From Myrica gale (Eukaryota > Streptophyta > Magnoliopsida > Fagales > Myricaceae), in NCBI GenBank assembly GCA_963930655.1, contig OZ005610.1, forward strand, positions 17,730,001 to 17,794,000: 64,000 nucleotides of DNA, written 5' to 3'. Position numbers and translations under genes: made by a program. Below the pieces are notes generated by a model that ran no database searches, was not told the origin of the DNA, and worked only from the letters and a program-made list of their open reading frames with translations. Within the stretch, counting starts at the first letter, position 1, and every line of letters begins with the position of its first letter. Positions 24,164-35,000 of this stretch are shown here, one piece after another.

Positions 24164-26244
24164 ATATAACTACATTCCGAAATTTTACGGATTGAAAATA
24201 CGTGAGTTGGAATTCATGAAGAAGGGGGAGGGCAACCTTGTCTTTTCCCCAACCATTTTCACGCCTATTACTCTCTCCCCCTTTGCCGAACACTTCATTT
24301 TTCCCCTCTCTTCAGCCTTTTCGTTTTCTCTTGCCCTAAATCACCCACCCGAAGAAGGAAGAAGGAGAAGAAGGAGAAGGAGAAAGGAGAAGAAAAGAAG
24401 GAGGAAGAGGAGAGAAGCAAGGTACAAATCCTTGCTGGCCGAAAATCATCCTACTCTCTCTCTCTATTTCCTTATTGTTTTCTCTTGTTGGTTGGTTGTG
24501 GTTTGGCGGTGTTCTTGTTTTCTCTTGTTGGTTGGTTGTGGTTTGATGGTGGGTTGTCTAAGTAGTTTTTCTCCTTGTGATTCATGGATGTTTAGTGTGG
24601 ATCTATGCATGTTCAAGGTAGATCTTGTAAGTGTTTAAGTGTAGCATAGATTTTTACATGAGAACATGGGAACAAAATGGCTAGATCTGAAATGAGGGTT
24701 CAAGAGAAATTGGTTATGTGCTTTAGGTGTTTGATAAAAGGCCTAAGAGGGGATTGAAACCTAAGTTGAGCATGTATGGCCGAATCTATTGGTTGATGTA
24801 ATGCATATGAGTCTTGTTGAGAACCACCAAGCCCTAAGTGTTTGATATATGGTTAGATCTGAAAGATGTTCAAGAGAACAAATGATACACCCTACTTGTT
24901 TGATAAAAGCCCAAAAGAAATGGGCAAATGCAATAGTATAGCTTGATGAAGATGGAATCATAGTTTTGTTATAAACTTTGAGTTGGAGTTGTAAAAGTAG
25001 GAAGAATGTGAGAGAATGGTTGTTGTTATGAAATGTTAAATTAGTCTTGGATGTTGGTTGTGACATAAAGAGATTAGGTTTTGGTTGTTGGAGGTTTGGA
25101 AGGTTAAGAAGATCATTGTTGTTGCTGGAATTAACCTCTGTAGATTCCAAGGATAGAATTGGGAGTGTGTTTTGATGCATTGTAGTTATCTCTTGATATT
25201 GAGTGGATCCTAGATTGAAGGCCTAGGACATGGAAAGATTTTAAGTCATACCTTGGATGATTGTAATGTATTGATTACTCTATACGTCTAGTAACCTATG
25301 AATAACAAAGGTATGATCCAATTGTAGGTAACGTGACGTTCAACACTCAAGCAAGCGAAGGTAAGATGAGCTTACGTTTGTAAGTGAAAATAGTAAGTAG
25401 CAACTTACGCTTTACAAAACTGGAATGATACACAACATGTTTTTATGAATAAGCATAACATGTTTATAACCACGCATGACAAGTTATTTCTCAACAAGCA
25501 TGACATCGTATACGTATTTGTATGAAAGCTTAAAAGAAGTTTTTGTGCAAAGGAAAACATGAAAGGTTTATGAGATATTTGTCATTAAGCACAAACTGTC
25601 AAGAGCATTAGAAGCATTTTATGATAAGTTGATTACCAAGCATGACATGAGCACGTCATGAGCAATTGCATTTGCATTTATTTGTCTCATAAGAAAGAAG
25701 GAGAAATTTTATGCAAATGAAAGTACCATTTTTATGCTACTTTATGACAAGTTTTATGACAAGTTAATTAACGAACGAACCCAAGTCGGTCGGTACCGTA
25801 CCAAGTCAAGAAGGTGCATCCATACCGAAGGACGTTTACGAGAAGGGTGGATGTCACCTAGGACACCCATACCGAAGGATGCTTGCAAGAAGGATGGGTA
25901 GTCCAGGAGGTATGTGCAATCACACTGAAGGATGCTTGCAAGAAGGTGTGAACCTCCAAGAGTCGTGTCTAGCCACTGAAGGACATTGAGAAGGTGTGCT
26001 AGCTCGACCATATGTAAGGTCCCCAAGGGAAATAGGGGACAGTTCCAACGGGAACGCACAACCCTGATGCCAGGGGTAAATGGAGCTCAAGTAGCCCATA
26101 GGATAAGAATGGAAAAGATTTTCCAAAAGAAAGAGCTTTATAAGTATAAGAGATGTTTTCAAGAGCAAGTGCATGTGCATATGCAATCATGAGGCATACA
26201 CGTGCATCACGATTCATGATCATGCATGAATTACATACGTATAC

Positions 26245-26555
26245 ATGATATTTAAAGTTCAAGTTTATGATTATTTCAAGTTAAAGCTCATGATATTTCA
26301 AGTTGTACTTGAATTACATTATGTTCAAGTTTGTAATTATTTCAAGTTTAAGCGCATGCTTATGATTTTAAGTCAAGTGCATGCTTATAATTTTAAGTTC
26401 ATTATGATATCGAGTTCATGATGATTTCAAGTTTAAAAGCAAGTGTATGATTTCAAGTTCAAGATTATGAGTTCAAAGAATAAGTTCATGGTTTCAAACT
26501 CAAGATTTCAAGTTCATATTTGCAAACCATGATTTCAAGCTCATGTTTTAATTAT
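26245..26555. repeat. Degenerate TTTCAAGTT/CATGAT tandem repeat
   Basis: About ten loose copies of a roughly 28-bp unit containing TTTCAAGTTNAAG and TCATGAT. It is specific to solo LTR 1; the matching position in solo LTR 2 lacks it. Confidence 0.7.
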
Positions 26556-26566
26556 AATTCCTTACT

Positions 26567-26580
26567 GAGTCTTTCGACTC
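26567..26580. promoter_or_regulatory. Conserved LTR hairpin GAGTC-TTTC-GACTC
   Basis: A 5-bp stem preceded by TTACT and followed by ACAG. The same hairpin occurs at 54692-54705 in solo LTR 2, with a variant loop at 59628-59642. A role in LTR transcription or 3' processing is only a guess. Confidence 0.5.
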
Positions 26581-27193
26581 ACAGATGTTTTCAATTGTAT
26601 CATTCCAGATAACAATTCAGGTGGGAAAATCTAGAAGAGGGACCGATGGGAACGTCCTCATCTCTCTTTGTTGTTTCATAAAAGGTTAGATGAAATTTTG
26701 AAGAGTCGACATGAGCCTCCGTTGTGTGGTGGTCATGGGTTGTTCGGACTAGTAGAGTTCAAGGTTTTTGATGTCTAGTATCTTAGTCGTGGTTATCAGA
26801 AACAGAAGTTGAAGAGTTCATAGGAAGTACTAAGAACGCTTATCAGGCATCCTGTGAATGTCTATGTTATGTGTATAAGGATTCAAGATGTATTACATAT
26901 ATGTTATGAGTAGGTCCATATAAAGATTTTGTTGGAATCCCTTAGGACTTGTACTTCAGCCATGCAGACATGACATGTAATTTGGATGCTTTCACTATTG
27001 TCGTTGTAGTCAATTGTGTAAGTTGAAGTTTTTGTAAATCTCTTTGGCCCATCTCTCTCAGTTGTAGGTGTTTATGTATATGTATAAAAAAAAAAAATCC
27101 GCTGCATGATTAAGAGAAAACGCTAGAACATTCATTGAGTGGATGTTCGCGGCTGTCATTAACCCCCTTCGGGCTAGTGTTCGGGGCGTGACA

Positions 27194-27572
27194 GCTACCA
27201 TGTGAGTGAGAAAGTGAGGAAGCCACCAGACCAAAGCCAACCACCACCCAAAGGGAGGGACTACTAAAAACCATCAAGCAAGAGCTTATGTGGGATAGTG
27301 AATACTATACACCTCATGGAGTAGAAGAGGTCATACAAAAGCCCATGTGGGGAAGAGGTTGATTGGGAGTATGAGCCAACAACGGGACTAGGGAAGATGA
27401 TATAGGAGAGCCCATGTGGGGGCACCCGGAGTGGGAGTTCGAACAAGAAGAACCACTGAGTGAGGAGGTCTTGTCGAAAGAGGGAAGGCTCCTAGTGAGG
27501 CCCTTGAGGATAAGGTCCAAAGTGAAGCAAGGAGGAATGATACAGACTTGACGGATGTCCTAAAATTTTGTA
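27194..27572 (-). repeat. Large inverted repeat, right arm (second part)
   Basis: Reverse complement of about 22730-23140, for example GAGGAAGCCACCAGACC, CATCAAGCAAGAGCTTATG and GGAATGATACAGACTTGACG. It starts with the second GCTAC copy and ends where the right-hand direct repeat begins. Confidence 0.75.
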
Positions 27573-28712
27573 TTTGGAAAATGAGCGTATGTCGGTTGAT
27601 GGAATAGGAACAAGTGTTGTTATAACGCTACGAACACTTGAGAGATTTTGAGTGTTAGATATTTGAGCTTGAACACTAGCTACGACCACATGTCATCATC
27701 TTACTTGGTCATGTGTGATTACTACAAGAAATGCTACTGGATATTCCCCATAACCGCTGTCCTTTGGCTAGGTGGCGGCTCCTCCTTGACTTTAGCAAGC
27801 AAGGACATTAGGTGCCAAAAGGACATAACCACCTAATATTAGGGCTGTGCACCGGTACCGGCGGTGTGCCGATACCGGTGCAAAGGGAATCTCCTCTTGA
27901 TTGCATATGGGCCCTCCATCTCGATGTCCAACTTGCGATCTCTCTTGTAGCCTTTTTTCCCCTCTTCTGGCCCAAATTGTCCTTCCTCAGTACATGGAAG
28001 ACAATGGACTGTCAATAGTGCCGCATGCGAGGCATTGGCATTAAGCTGGTTCCGCGCATGTGTGGCCCCCTTGCGAGGTAACAACTGCGTGCACAAGGCC
28101 TTGGCAGCGCTTGCAGTTCCCCCACAAGGTAGTAGTTGTGCAAGCGCAACAATGGCAGCATGCTAGTGCCTCGAGCGTGTGGCAACTTTGTAAGGTTGCA
28201 GCTGCGTGCACAAAGTCTTGGCTGCTTCTTGGTGCCTCATACGTCGGGCCTCTTTAAATGGCTAGTGCCTTGTGCGGTAGGAATTGGTCTCGAGCTGGAG
28301 CCTTGCGCGCATGGTGCTGGCCAAATGTTGGAGCGGTGTAGGCATGTCTCTAGCCAAGTGCTGGAGATGTGCACGCATGGCTCTGATCAAGCTATGGAGC
28401 CTCGTTCATGCTGTAACCTACTGATGTCGCCGCTGCAAGTGTTGGGCTATCTCCACGCACGGGCGGTGAGCTGTTCTCTCAAACGGTCTGCGCGTGCGCT
28501 TGGCGATAGGCTTCCGCTTGGAGCTCCATGGTGTGGATGATGTGTGCTCTGTAGGCCCTGGCATTTCGCTTCTACCCTCCTGCGGGTTGCCTTGCGGACT
28601 CGTCATGGCTTGGCCCTCTTTCCTTGTTCTTGAAAAGGCTCATGTGCCCTTCCATGGTACCTTTGAGCCTTTGCCGGGCTCAAAATTTTAGGACATCCGC
28701 CAGGTCCATATT
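27573..28712 (+). repeat. LTR-like direct repeat, right copy
   Basis: Same-orientation copy of 21145-22757 but shorter. About 300 bp after CACTAGCTACG is missing. The segment after CTAATATT is replaced at 27842-27882 by AGGGCTGTGCACCGGTACCG and related sequence, which looks like a hAT terminus. It shares the end TTTTAGGACATCCGCCAGG with the left copy. Confidence 0.6.
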
Positions 28713-28762
28713 AGAGGGATGGGAAACTGGAAGGATGAGAGATATATATCTCTCTCCTTTAT

Positions 28763-29347
28763 TTGGTATTAGAGAAGAATAAGAGAACAAATATTAAATA
28801 CCATTATGCAATTGTCTCGCAGAGCTCCGTTCGTATTGGAAGATATGGGGTGGTTTGGCTTGCCAACCTCTTTGGCAAACTAGTGGAGGGGAACGCCGAC
28901 AAAGATATCTCAGTGAAGTTCAATGAGTCCTCATGTGCATTTCTTGCCCAGAAATGCTCGAATGAGCATGGCCGATACCTTGTGTTGGTGGAATTTGGGG
29001 ATAGACGGCGGAGGGGGATAGTAAGGATCCCTGAGGGGAGATCGGGCGTTGGCTGGCAGGCCTTCGCTCAGTCTTGTGAGGAGATGATTTCTGTTATTGG
29101 TGAGCTGTGTAGACCAAGCTCGGGGCATGCAATTTTAGAGGTTGGGCAGGGCGTCTCCTTTGCCCAGCTGGTGAGGGGTGGCTCGCCGGAGATGAAGGTA
29201 GAGGGTGTGGGGGAGCTTCGTAAGCATCTCGCTGGCAACGGTAACCTGACAAGGTCGGCGCCAGTTGGTTTCCCTCTGGTGGCCTCTGATGAGGTTGGCG
29301 TACGTCTCGTAAATTCCAATAGTAATGATGCCTCTGAGGGCCTACTG
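28763..29347 (+). pseudogene. LINE ORF1-like protein, N-terminal part
   Basis: About 195 codons are open. The recognisable part is RYLVLVEFGDRRRRGIVRIPEGRSG followed in the protein by VGWQAF, a pattern (aromatic-rich strand, then IPEGR and GW) seen in ORF1 proteins encoded upstream of plant LINE reverse transcriptases. The first codons are not a convincing start and the true N-terminus is unclear. Function in the family is inferred to be nucleic-acid binding. Confidence 0.5.
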
Positions 29348-29349
29348 TG

Positions 29350-30650
29350 ACGGCTGGGTCAGAAGGGGAGTTATGGGAGCATTTAATGCATTTGCGTGCT
29401 GAGCTGGACAACCTTTTCAAATTCGTAGTGGAACCCCGAGAGGCTTTATGTTGCTTGCGTATGCGATTCTCAGCACGTGGGTTCGGGTTCTCTCAAATTG
29501 GGTCGTGGGTCTCACTGTCCTTTCTGTGAGTCCGGCCCATCGACCCAGTTGTTTGAGCCTGCTGGTATGGAGCTTCACCCCGGTCTGTTTGACATCCTCG
29601 GCATCCAGGGAAATGCTGGGCATACCGGGCTTGGCTCTGGGCTGTCCACGAATCATACCATTCATCCTTCCTGCGATTCCAGGTCGAGCCATTCGGAGGC
29701 CCAGAGTGAAGGCGTCGGGAGACATCAGGTAGTCGAGGGGCTCGGTCCTTTGGTGGAATTCTCGGACCAGCCAGGTCATCTGGTCTTGATCCCGGGCCTC
29801 CAGGGCTCCCCGGGCAACTTGTCCCTTGTCATCCAGGGCGACTTGTCCCCGGTTAACCTGGAGCCTGAAGGTGTACAGGACTTCATTCCAGGGCTCCCCA
29901 GGCCTTCAGGGCATCCCAGGCGACTTGTCCCCTGACTTCCTAGGCAACCCGGAGCCTGAAGGTTTGCAGGACTTCATTCCGGGCCTCCAGGGCTCCCCTT
30001 CAGGGCATCCAGGGTGACTTGTCACATATCATACTGGGCGACTTGTCCCCGGACAACCCGGAGCCTGAAAGTCCTGACTTCTCTGGCAACTTGTCCCCGG
30101 GCACCTCGGGCAATTTGTCGCCTGTCATAACGGGAGACTTGGTCTCCTCTTTTTCGGGGGGCCAGATTGAAGCTGACGGGCATTTTGGGCTTGCTGGGCT
30201 TACAGACATACAGATCTACACCTCGGGAAGTCCCGTTGGGGAGCTTTCGCGTGTTCCCGTGTGATCCCGCGAGGGAGTGGGCAATGCTGGCTCTTTCTTC
30301 TGGATCCCTCTTAGGTGGTCAGGAGGTGGGGGAGTGTTCTTTTGGACCAGTTCTCGAACCTCATTCTCTAACGACGGAGGCTGGAACCTCGACCGAACCC
30401 TTGGCGGTTAGTTTCCCTAGTAATGCTTTGGAGGGGGACTGTCCGACGTGGGTCTTGGATATGGTTTCCTCTGTAGGTCATATGGTTGGGCTGTCGTGTG
30501 GTGGTCAAGAGGAAAAACTGAGGGATCTCTTTGCAGCGATGGAACGCGATCGGGTGCAGCTTAGTTTGAAAAAGTCTAGAAAATCAAGGCGAAGATGCTT
30601 AGGGAGTTGTAGGGATTGAAGTCTTCGGTTAACTATGAAGGGTCTTCTTT
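29350..30650 (+). pseudogene. LINE ORF1-like protein, repeat region and C-terminal part
   Basis: Several overlapping frames continue ORF1 with frameshifts. At about 29740-30150 the DNA repeats short blocks encoding glycine/proline-rich units such as GDLSP, EPEG and PGLQGSPG. Near 30440-30600 it reads WVLDMVSSVGHMVGLSCGG and then a basic RKSRRR tail, the usual C-terminal region of plant LINE ORF1. The sequence is disrupted and not expected to make a full protein. Confidence 0.5.
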
Positions 30651-30973
30651 GATCGCTAGGAAGACTAAAAGCTATGGGCTAGACTGCTAGGGGCATCGTT
30701 TGGGTGGCTATCAGGTTGAGGAGCGTCTTGTTGGCTAGTGGGTTCAGTGTGCTTTTGTTTTTTGGGAGTATTGTTGGGCGGGAGTTCTTGGGAGAGTATC
30801 TTGATGGCTAGTGGGTTGAGGGTGGGTGGGAGTTCTTGGCGATCTCTGGGCCTTTGTTTTTCTATGTTTTCTAGTTTGTTTGAGATTGGGTTCTTCAGTA
30901 TATTCTCTTGTACTGTTGTGTGTTCCTTGTTTTTATTCTTTTTAATGTGATTGGCTTACTTATAAAAAAAAAT

Positions 30974-32099
30974 AGGGGTAAATTGGTCATATCCAATACC
31001 TTTGGTCTCATCCACGTTACATCCCCTGTGCCTCACCCCATTTGATAGGATCAAATTATATGGGTTGGGAAGGAAAATCCTCCTTGAGGCCCATGTCTTT
31101 TCTTCCCTCCATCCCTTTTCTCAATTTTCGTCTCCGCCAAACAGATCCCAAGCGCCAAGTTTCATCTCTAGGCACTAACTGTTAAACCATACACCACCAC
31201 TAATTCCATACACCGTGTCAATTATTTAAAATCAACTTCACAATCTTATAAAAAAAAATCAACTTCACAAGAAATGACTCAATTCGGATTGAGGATCTGC
31301 ATTGTACATGATAGAAATGTGACTTCTTTTAAGAGCAATTGGTTGTTGGAATCAAAGGAGGCAGAATTCAGCTCTAAAATTTAAGAATAATTAGAGTTTT
31401 TGGATAGAAGGATTAAGGTATTGATAAAAGACAAGGAATGATTTGGGACAAAGCAGAAGTTCAAATTGATGTAACATAGGCAATAATTGTACTTTCCTTA
31501 CAAGTCAAAAATATGAGAGCAATCACAATGCCCAGAGGCCAAATGTAGGGTACCGATCCCCACCACAAAAGAATGTTGAATATGTGACCACACTATTTAA
31601 GGATAAAAAGTAGAAGAAATATGCAAATAAAGCGTACTTCTCTTTGTCCACTTTCATCCGCTTCCCCTCCCCCAAATAGAAAGGTAAAGTTAATATTTCT
31701 CTATCCCATAATGATACTCCCTCTAGATAAAACCCACTATTTACGAAAATCACATTAAATGTTAGACATATCATCGCTACAATCTATTCTGCCCTTAGTT
31801 GTACCTTGTCAACTCAACAAACAATAATCATTTCAGCTTCTAATAAGTGATAAAGGTTACAATGGGAAAACAATACAGCTTATCTTTTGACTTTGCCACG
31901 GACAAAAATTTTGAAACATCGCAAACTGGTAATAGAGACTATAATTTGAGGACACGGCACAAGGCACAGTGAAGCGAGCATACCCTCAATATCTAAAAGT
32001 AAAAACAAGAATGACGCTCTGAGAAGTATTTAGTAATGGGAAAGCTTCATGCAATAAGTGCCCATAATTTCATCTGGAAGCTTCCTTAGTAAACCTAAA
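30974..32099. other. Intergenic and PP1 3' flank
   Basis: No coding feature is supported. The right-hand few hundred bases should hold the 3' untranslated region of the PP1 gene on the minus strand; I saw no unambiguous polyadenylation signal. AAAATCAACTTCACAA is duplicated around 31218-31270. Confidence 0.4.
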
Positions 32100-35000
32100 T
32101 TAGCCTTTTCGGACGAAGGGTGCATGTACCTTAATGCCGGTTGGAGGATTTCCAGGCTTAGTCGTAGTTGTGCTCCCGAATGCATTGATCCCTGTTGGAG
32201 AATTTCCAGGTTTCGCGGTAGTTGTGCTCCCAAAGTTGAACTTTGACTTTTTATCTGCAGGCTTTAATATTTGGAAGGAGCACATTAGTGTCTCGTCCAC
32301 GCTCATCATGGCACCAGCATTGTCAAACTCCCCACAGTAATTAGGTGCGGAAAATATAGTCACAAGTTGTCGGTTGGCAAAGAACTCATACCCATCCTCT
32401 ACAACCTGCCAACAATATAACAAAAAAAAAAAAGTAACTTAGAAGTGCTAAGGGTTATGAAAGTTCATATCCTCTATTCCACCACCAGACTGTACAGAGA
32501 AGAGCAACCAATAGCAGTAGTTATAACAAAAGGGTGGAGGCATGGCATCCCAACAGAGCTAACTTCGGGGTTTGGTTGTTATAACACAGCTGTAAACATT
32601 TTTCTACCCATTACATTAGATAAGCACCCAGGAGGTCTAAATTTTCAAAACTTCGATAAGTATCCAATAGTTGTAAAACTGCTCCAAATTTTCATAAAAA
32701 GCATTAGTTCTGGCAACATAATGACTATCCCCCCGACAGAAAAGATGTTTGTTTGTAAGAGCAATATTGTGTACAGTTCTCCCAGTAGGAAAGAGGATAT
32801 AAAACTCAACTCTGAAGCCTGTCAGTATAATTTGACAGTTTAACTACTATGGCAAGTGAGACAACCTGGTGAGCACGACAAATGAGATCCAAATCATGCT
32901 TCTCAATAAACTCTGTCACCTTGTCAGCACCAAATGTATATGAAACTCCTCTATCGTTCATTCCCCAGCCTTGCATATCTTTACTGGGATCAGACCAGAG
33001 AAGATCACAGAGCAAACCAGTGTCTGGCACATCAGTCGGCCGCGTTAAATTTCTAATCTGGTCCAAATTATGCAGATCTGGAGAAAGGCCCCCATGCATG
33101 CAGAGAATCTTTTCGTCAATTAGAGCTGCCACTGGCAGGCAGTTAAAGCATTCTGTGAATGTCTTCCACAACCTCACATTAAATCTTCTCTTACATTCAT
33201 CATAAAATCCATATATACGATTGATCGAAGCACATTCATGGTTTCCCCTCAAGAGGAAAAAGTTTTCAGGATATTTTATTTTATAAGCAAGGAGTAAACA
33301 TATTGTTTCCAAACTTTGCTTGCCTCGATCCACATAATCCCCCAAAAATAAGTAGTTGGCATTAGGAGGCAATCCACCATACTCGAAAAGCCTTAAAAGA
33401 TCAGAGTACTGACCATGTATGTCACCTGAATGTCATTAAAAGATTAGACTATCAGGAGAGACATTCATTAATTTATTCTCTAGCAGAAGGGGGAAAATTG
33501 GAAAAAGAAAAAGCAGCTAATCAGCATCTTAGAATAATAATGATACCATGAGGAAGCACAGTAGATGTCAGCAGTAGTTACTTCGGATATGTTTAGTGGC
33601 ATGCCTCATATCTTCCTATTAATGAACTTATGCAACACAAAAGTAGTGACATCTAATTATGTTGACATTCAAGATTAATGCATTAGCTTGAAAGGGAAAT
33701 AGAATGGAGAGAGAGAGAGAGAAAGAGAGGTTCTCATAAGAAGCAAAACAATTACTTCATCCCTCATCGTCTATGGTCACAAATTGCAAAACCATGTGAA
33801 ACATAATTAACTGTAGAATGACGTGACATGCTATCCATACTACAAACATGAAAATAATCAGAATGAGAGTTTTGTACTCGGTATTTTATCCTCCAAGCAC
33901 AACTTGAAATCAGAGGAAAGAAATTATTTCAATCACCAGTTCAACACTGGCAACGCACAAAACAAGGCCTAATTTTTCTCTACAATAATCAAAGATTGTT
34001 ACTATGTTAACAACCAACTGCAAGTTAAGATGAGCCTAGAATGGGTCAGACCAAAATTGCAGGAAATGTTTGGTATATTATAACTAAAACAAAAAAATTT
34101 CTCACAAACTTTTTCATCCCTTCTGACACCAATTGGGCCTCAAAACTTGTCAAGAAGCCTTCACTCAAGCAGTCACCAATTGCTTAATTGAAGAATTAAT
34201 CATCCTTTTTCTATTTCAAGCAGGATTATTAGAATGAAAAAAGTACAATTTGTAACAAAAAAAAGAAGGAATCAACACGAGAAACATAACAAATGGCAGA
34301 AAACCATTCTCACCAGCAAAGAGAACATGACTTTCAGGTTCTAATCTGGAGTAAAACCTTCGGCAAACATCCATTACAACAAAGAATATTACACGTCCAA
34401 AAATAAGTTGTGAAGAAAATGTACTCCAGGACAATGAATTTGGCAACTTATAAGAAAGTGGAAAAAAAAGAAAATATCGTTCTCGGCGGCCTAAACAGTG
34501 AAAATGGAATATTGGGCTTATGGAAAGAAGACAAGTGACTAACATGCTACAATATATCATGGCTTAAGCTAATCATTGTTAAGCAACAAGAAACACCAAG
34601 CCACGTTACAATACAAATCATCCCCATATTTCCAGTCCTCGACATTCACTAGTCGTCTCTCAAGTACAACACAAACTCATCCTCTCAATTTCCTTTAGCT
34701 CCTCTTAGGCACATTATAATAATTGTTACCACTAATGCCACCAAAACTAATTTATGTACCAATATATTGTAGTATCTTAGCATTAAGGACACGCATACAT
34801 CTTCAACTCCGATATAAATAGCACTCTAGGAGAGAACCCTAGTTGGTCCTTTTCTCTGACAGCCACTTTTCTGCCATTCTCTCTCACTTTTGGCTATTAG
34901 TTTCACCTCAATTTGGCATCATAGCATATAATCCTTAAAACAAACAGAAAAATACTGTGGAAGTTTAGGTCACATGGTTGCTGACATAAGCTGTATGCCA

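Larger units (their letters stand above)
23602..27193. mobile_element. Solo LTR 1, 3.6 kb, Ty3/gypsy type
   Basis: Starts TGTGAGACCCCGA and ends GGGGCGTGACA, flanked by the perfect 5-bp duplication GCTAC (23597-23601 and 27194-27198). Plant gypsy elements with giant LTRs (Tekay/Del-like chromoviruses) commonly have such termini. No internal retroviral genes are present, so it is a solo LTR. It holds a GTGTCGACAC repeat array, a GA/GAAG-rich tract (24350-24420), duplicated ATACCGAAGGATGCTTGCAA blocks (25820-25980), a TTCAAG tandem region and a conserved hairpin (26567-26580). It interrupts one arm of the large inverted repeat, so it is younger than that structure. Confidence 0.8.
28713..30973 (+). 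mobile_element. Internally deleted LINE
   Basis: Begins after the right LTR-like copy and ends in a T-rich 3' region followed by TTATAAAAAAAAA, the usual 3' end of plant LINEs. The 5' part encodes an ORF1-like protein (28763-29350), continuing with frameshifts to about 30650. No endonuclease or reverse transcriptase is present, so ORF2 has been deleted between about 30650 and the 3' end. Target duplication not identified. Confidence 0.6.

Noticed and set aside
24096-24638. Plus-strand frame of 180 codons inside solo LTR 1
   Set aside because: It begins in the palindrome array and runs through a purine tract coding only for Arg/Lys/Glu, so it is a composition artefact in an LTR.
29448-29935. 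Glycine-rich frames resembling collagen or a structural protein
   Set aside because: They are part of a decayed LINE ORF1 with frameshifts, not a separate gene.
32882-33205. Plus-strand frame opposite the PP1 second exon
   Set aside because: Antisense shadow of a well-supported conserved exon.
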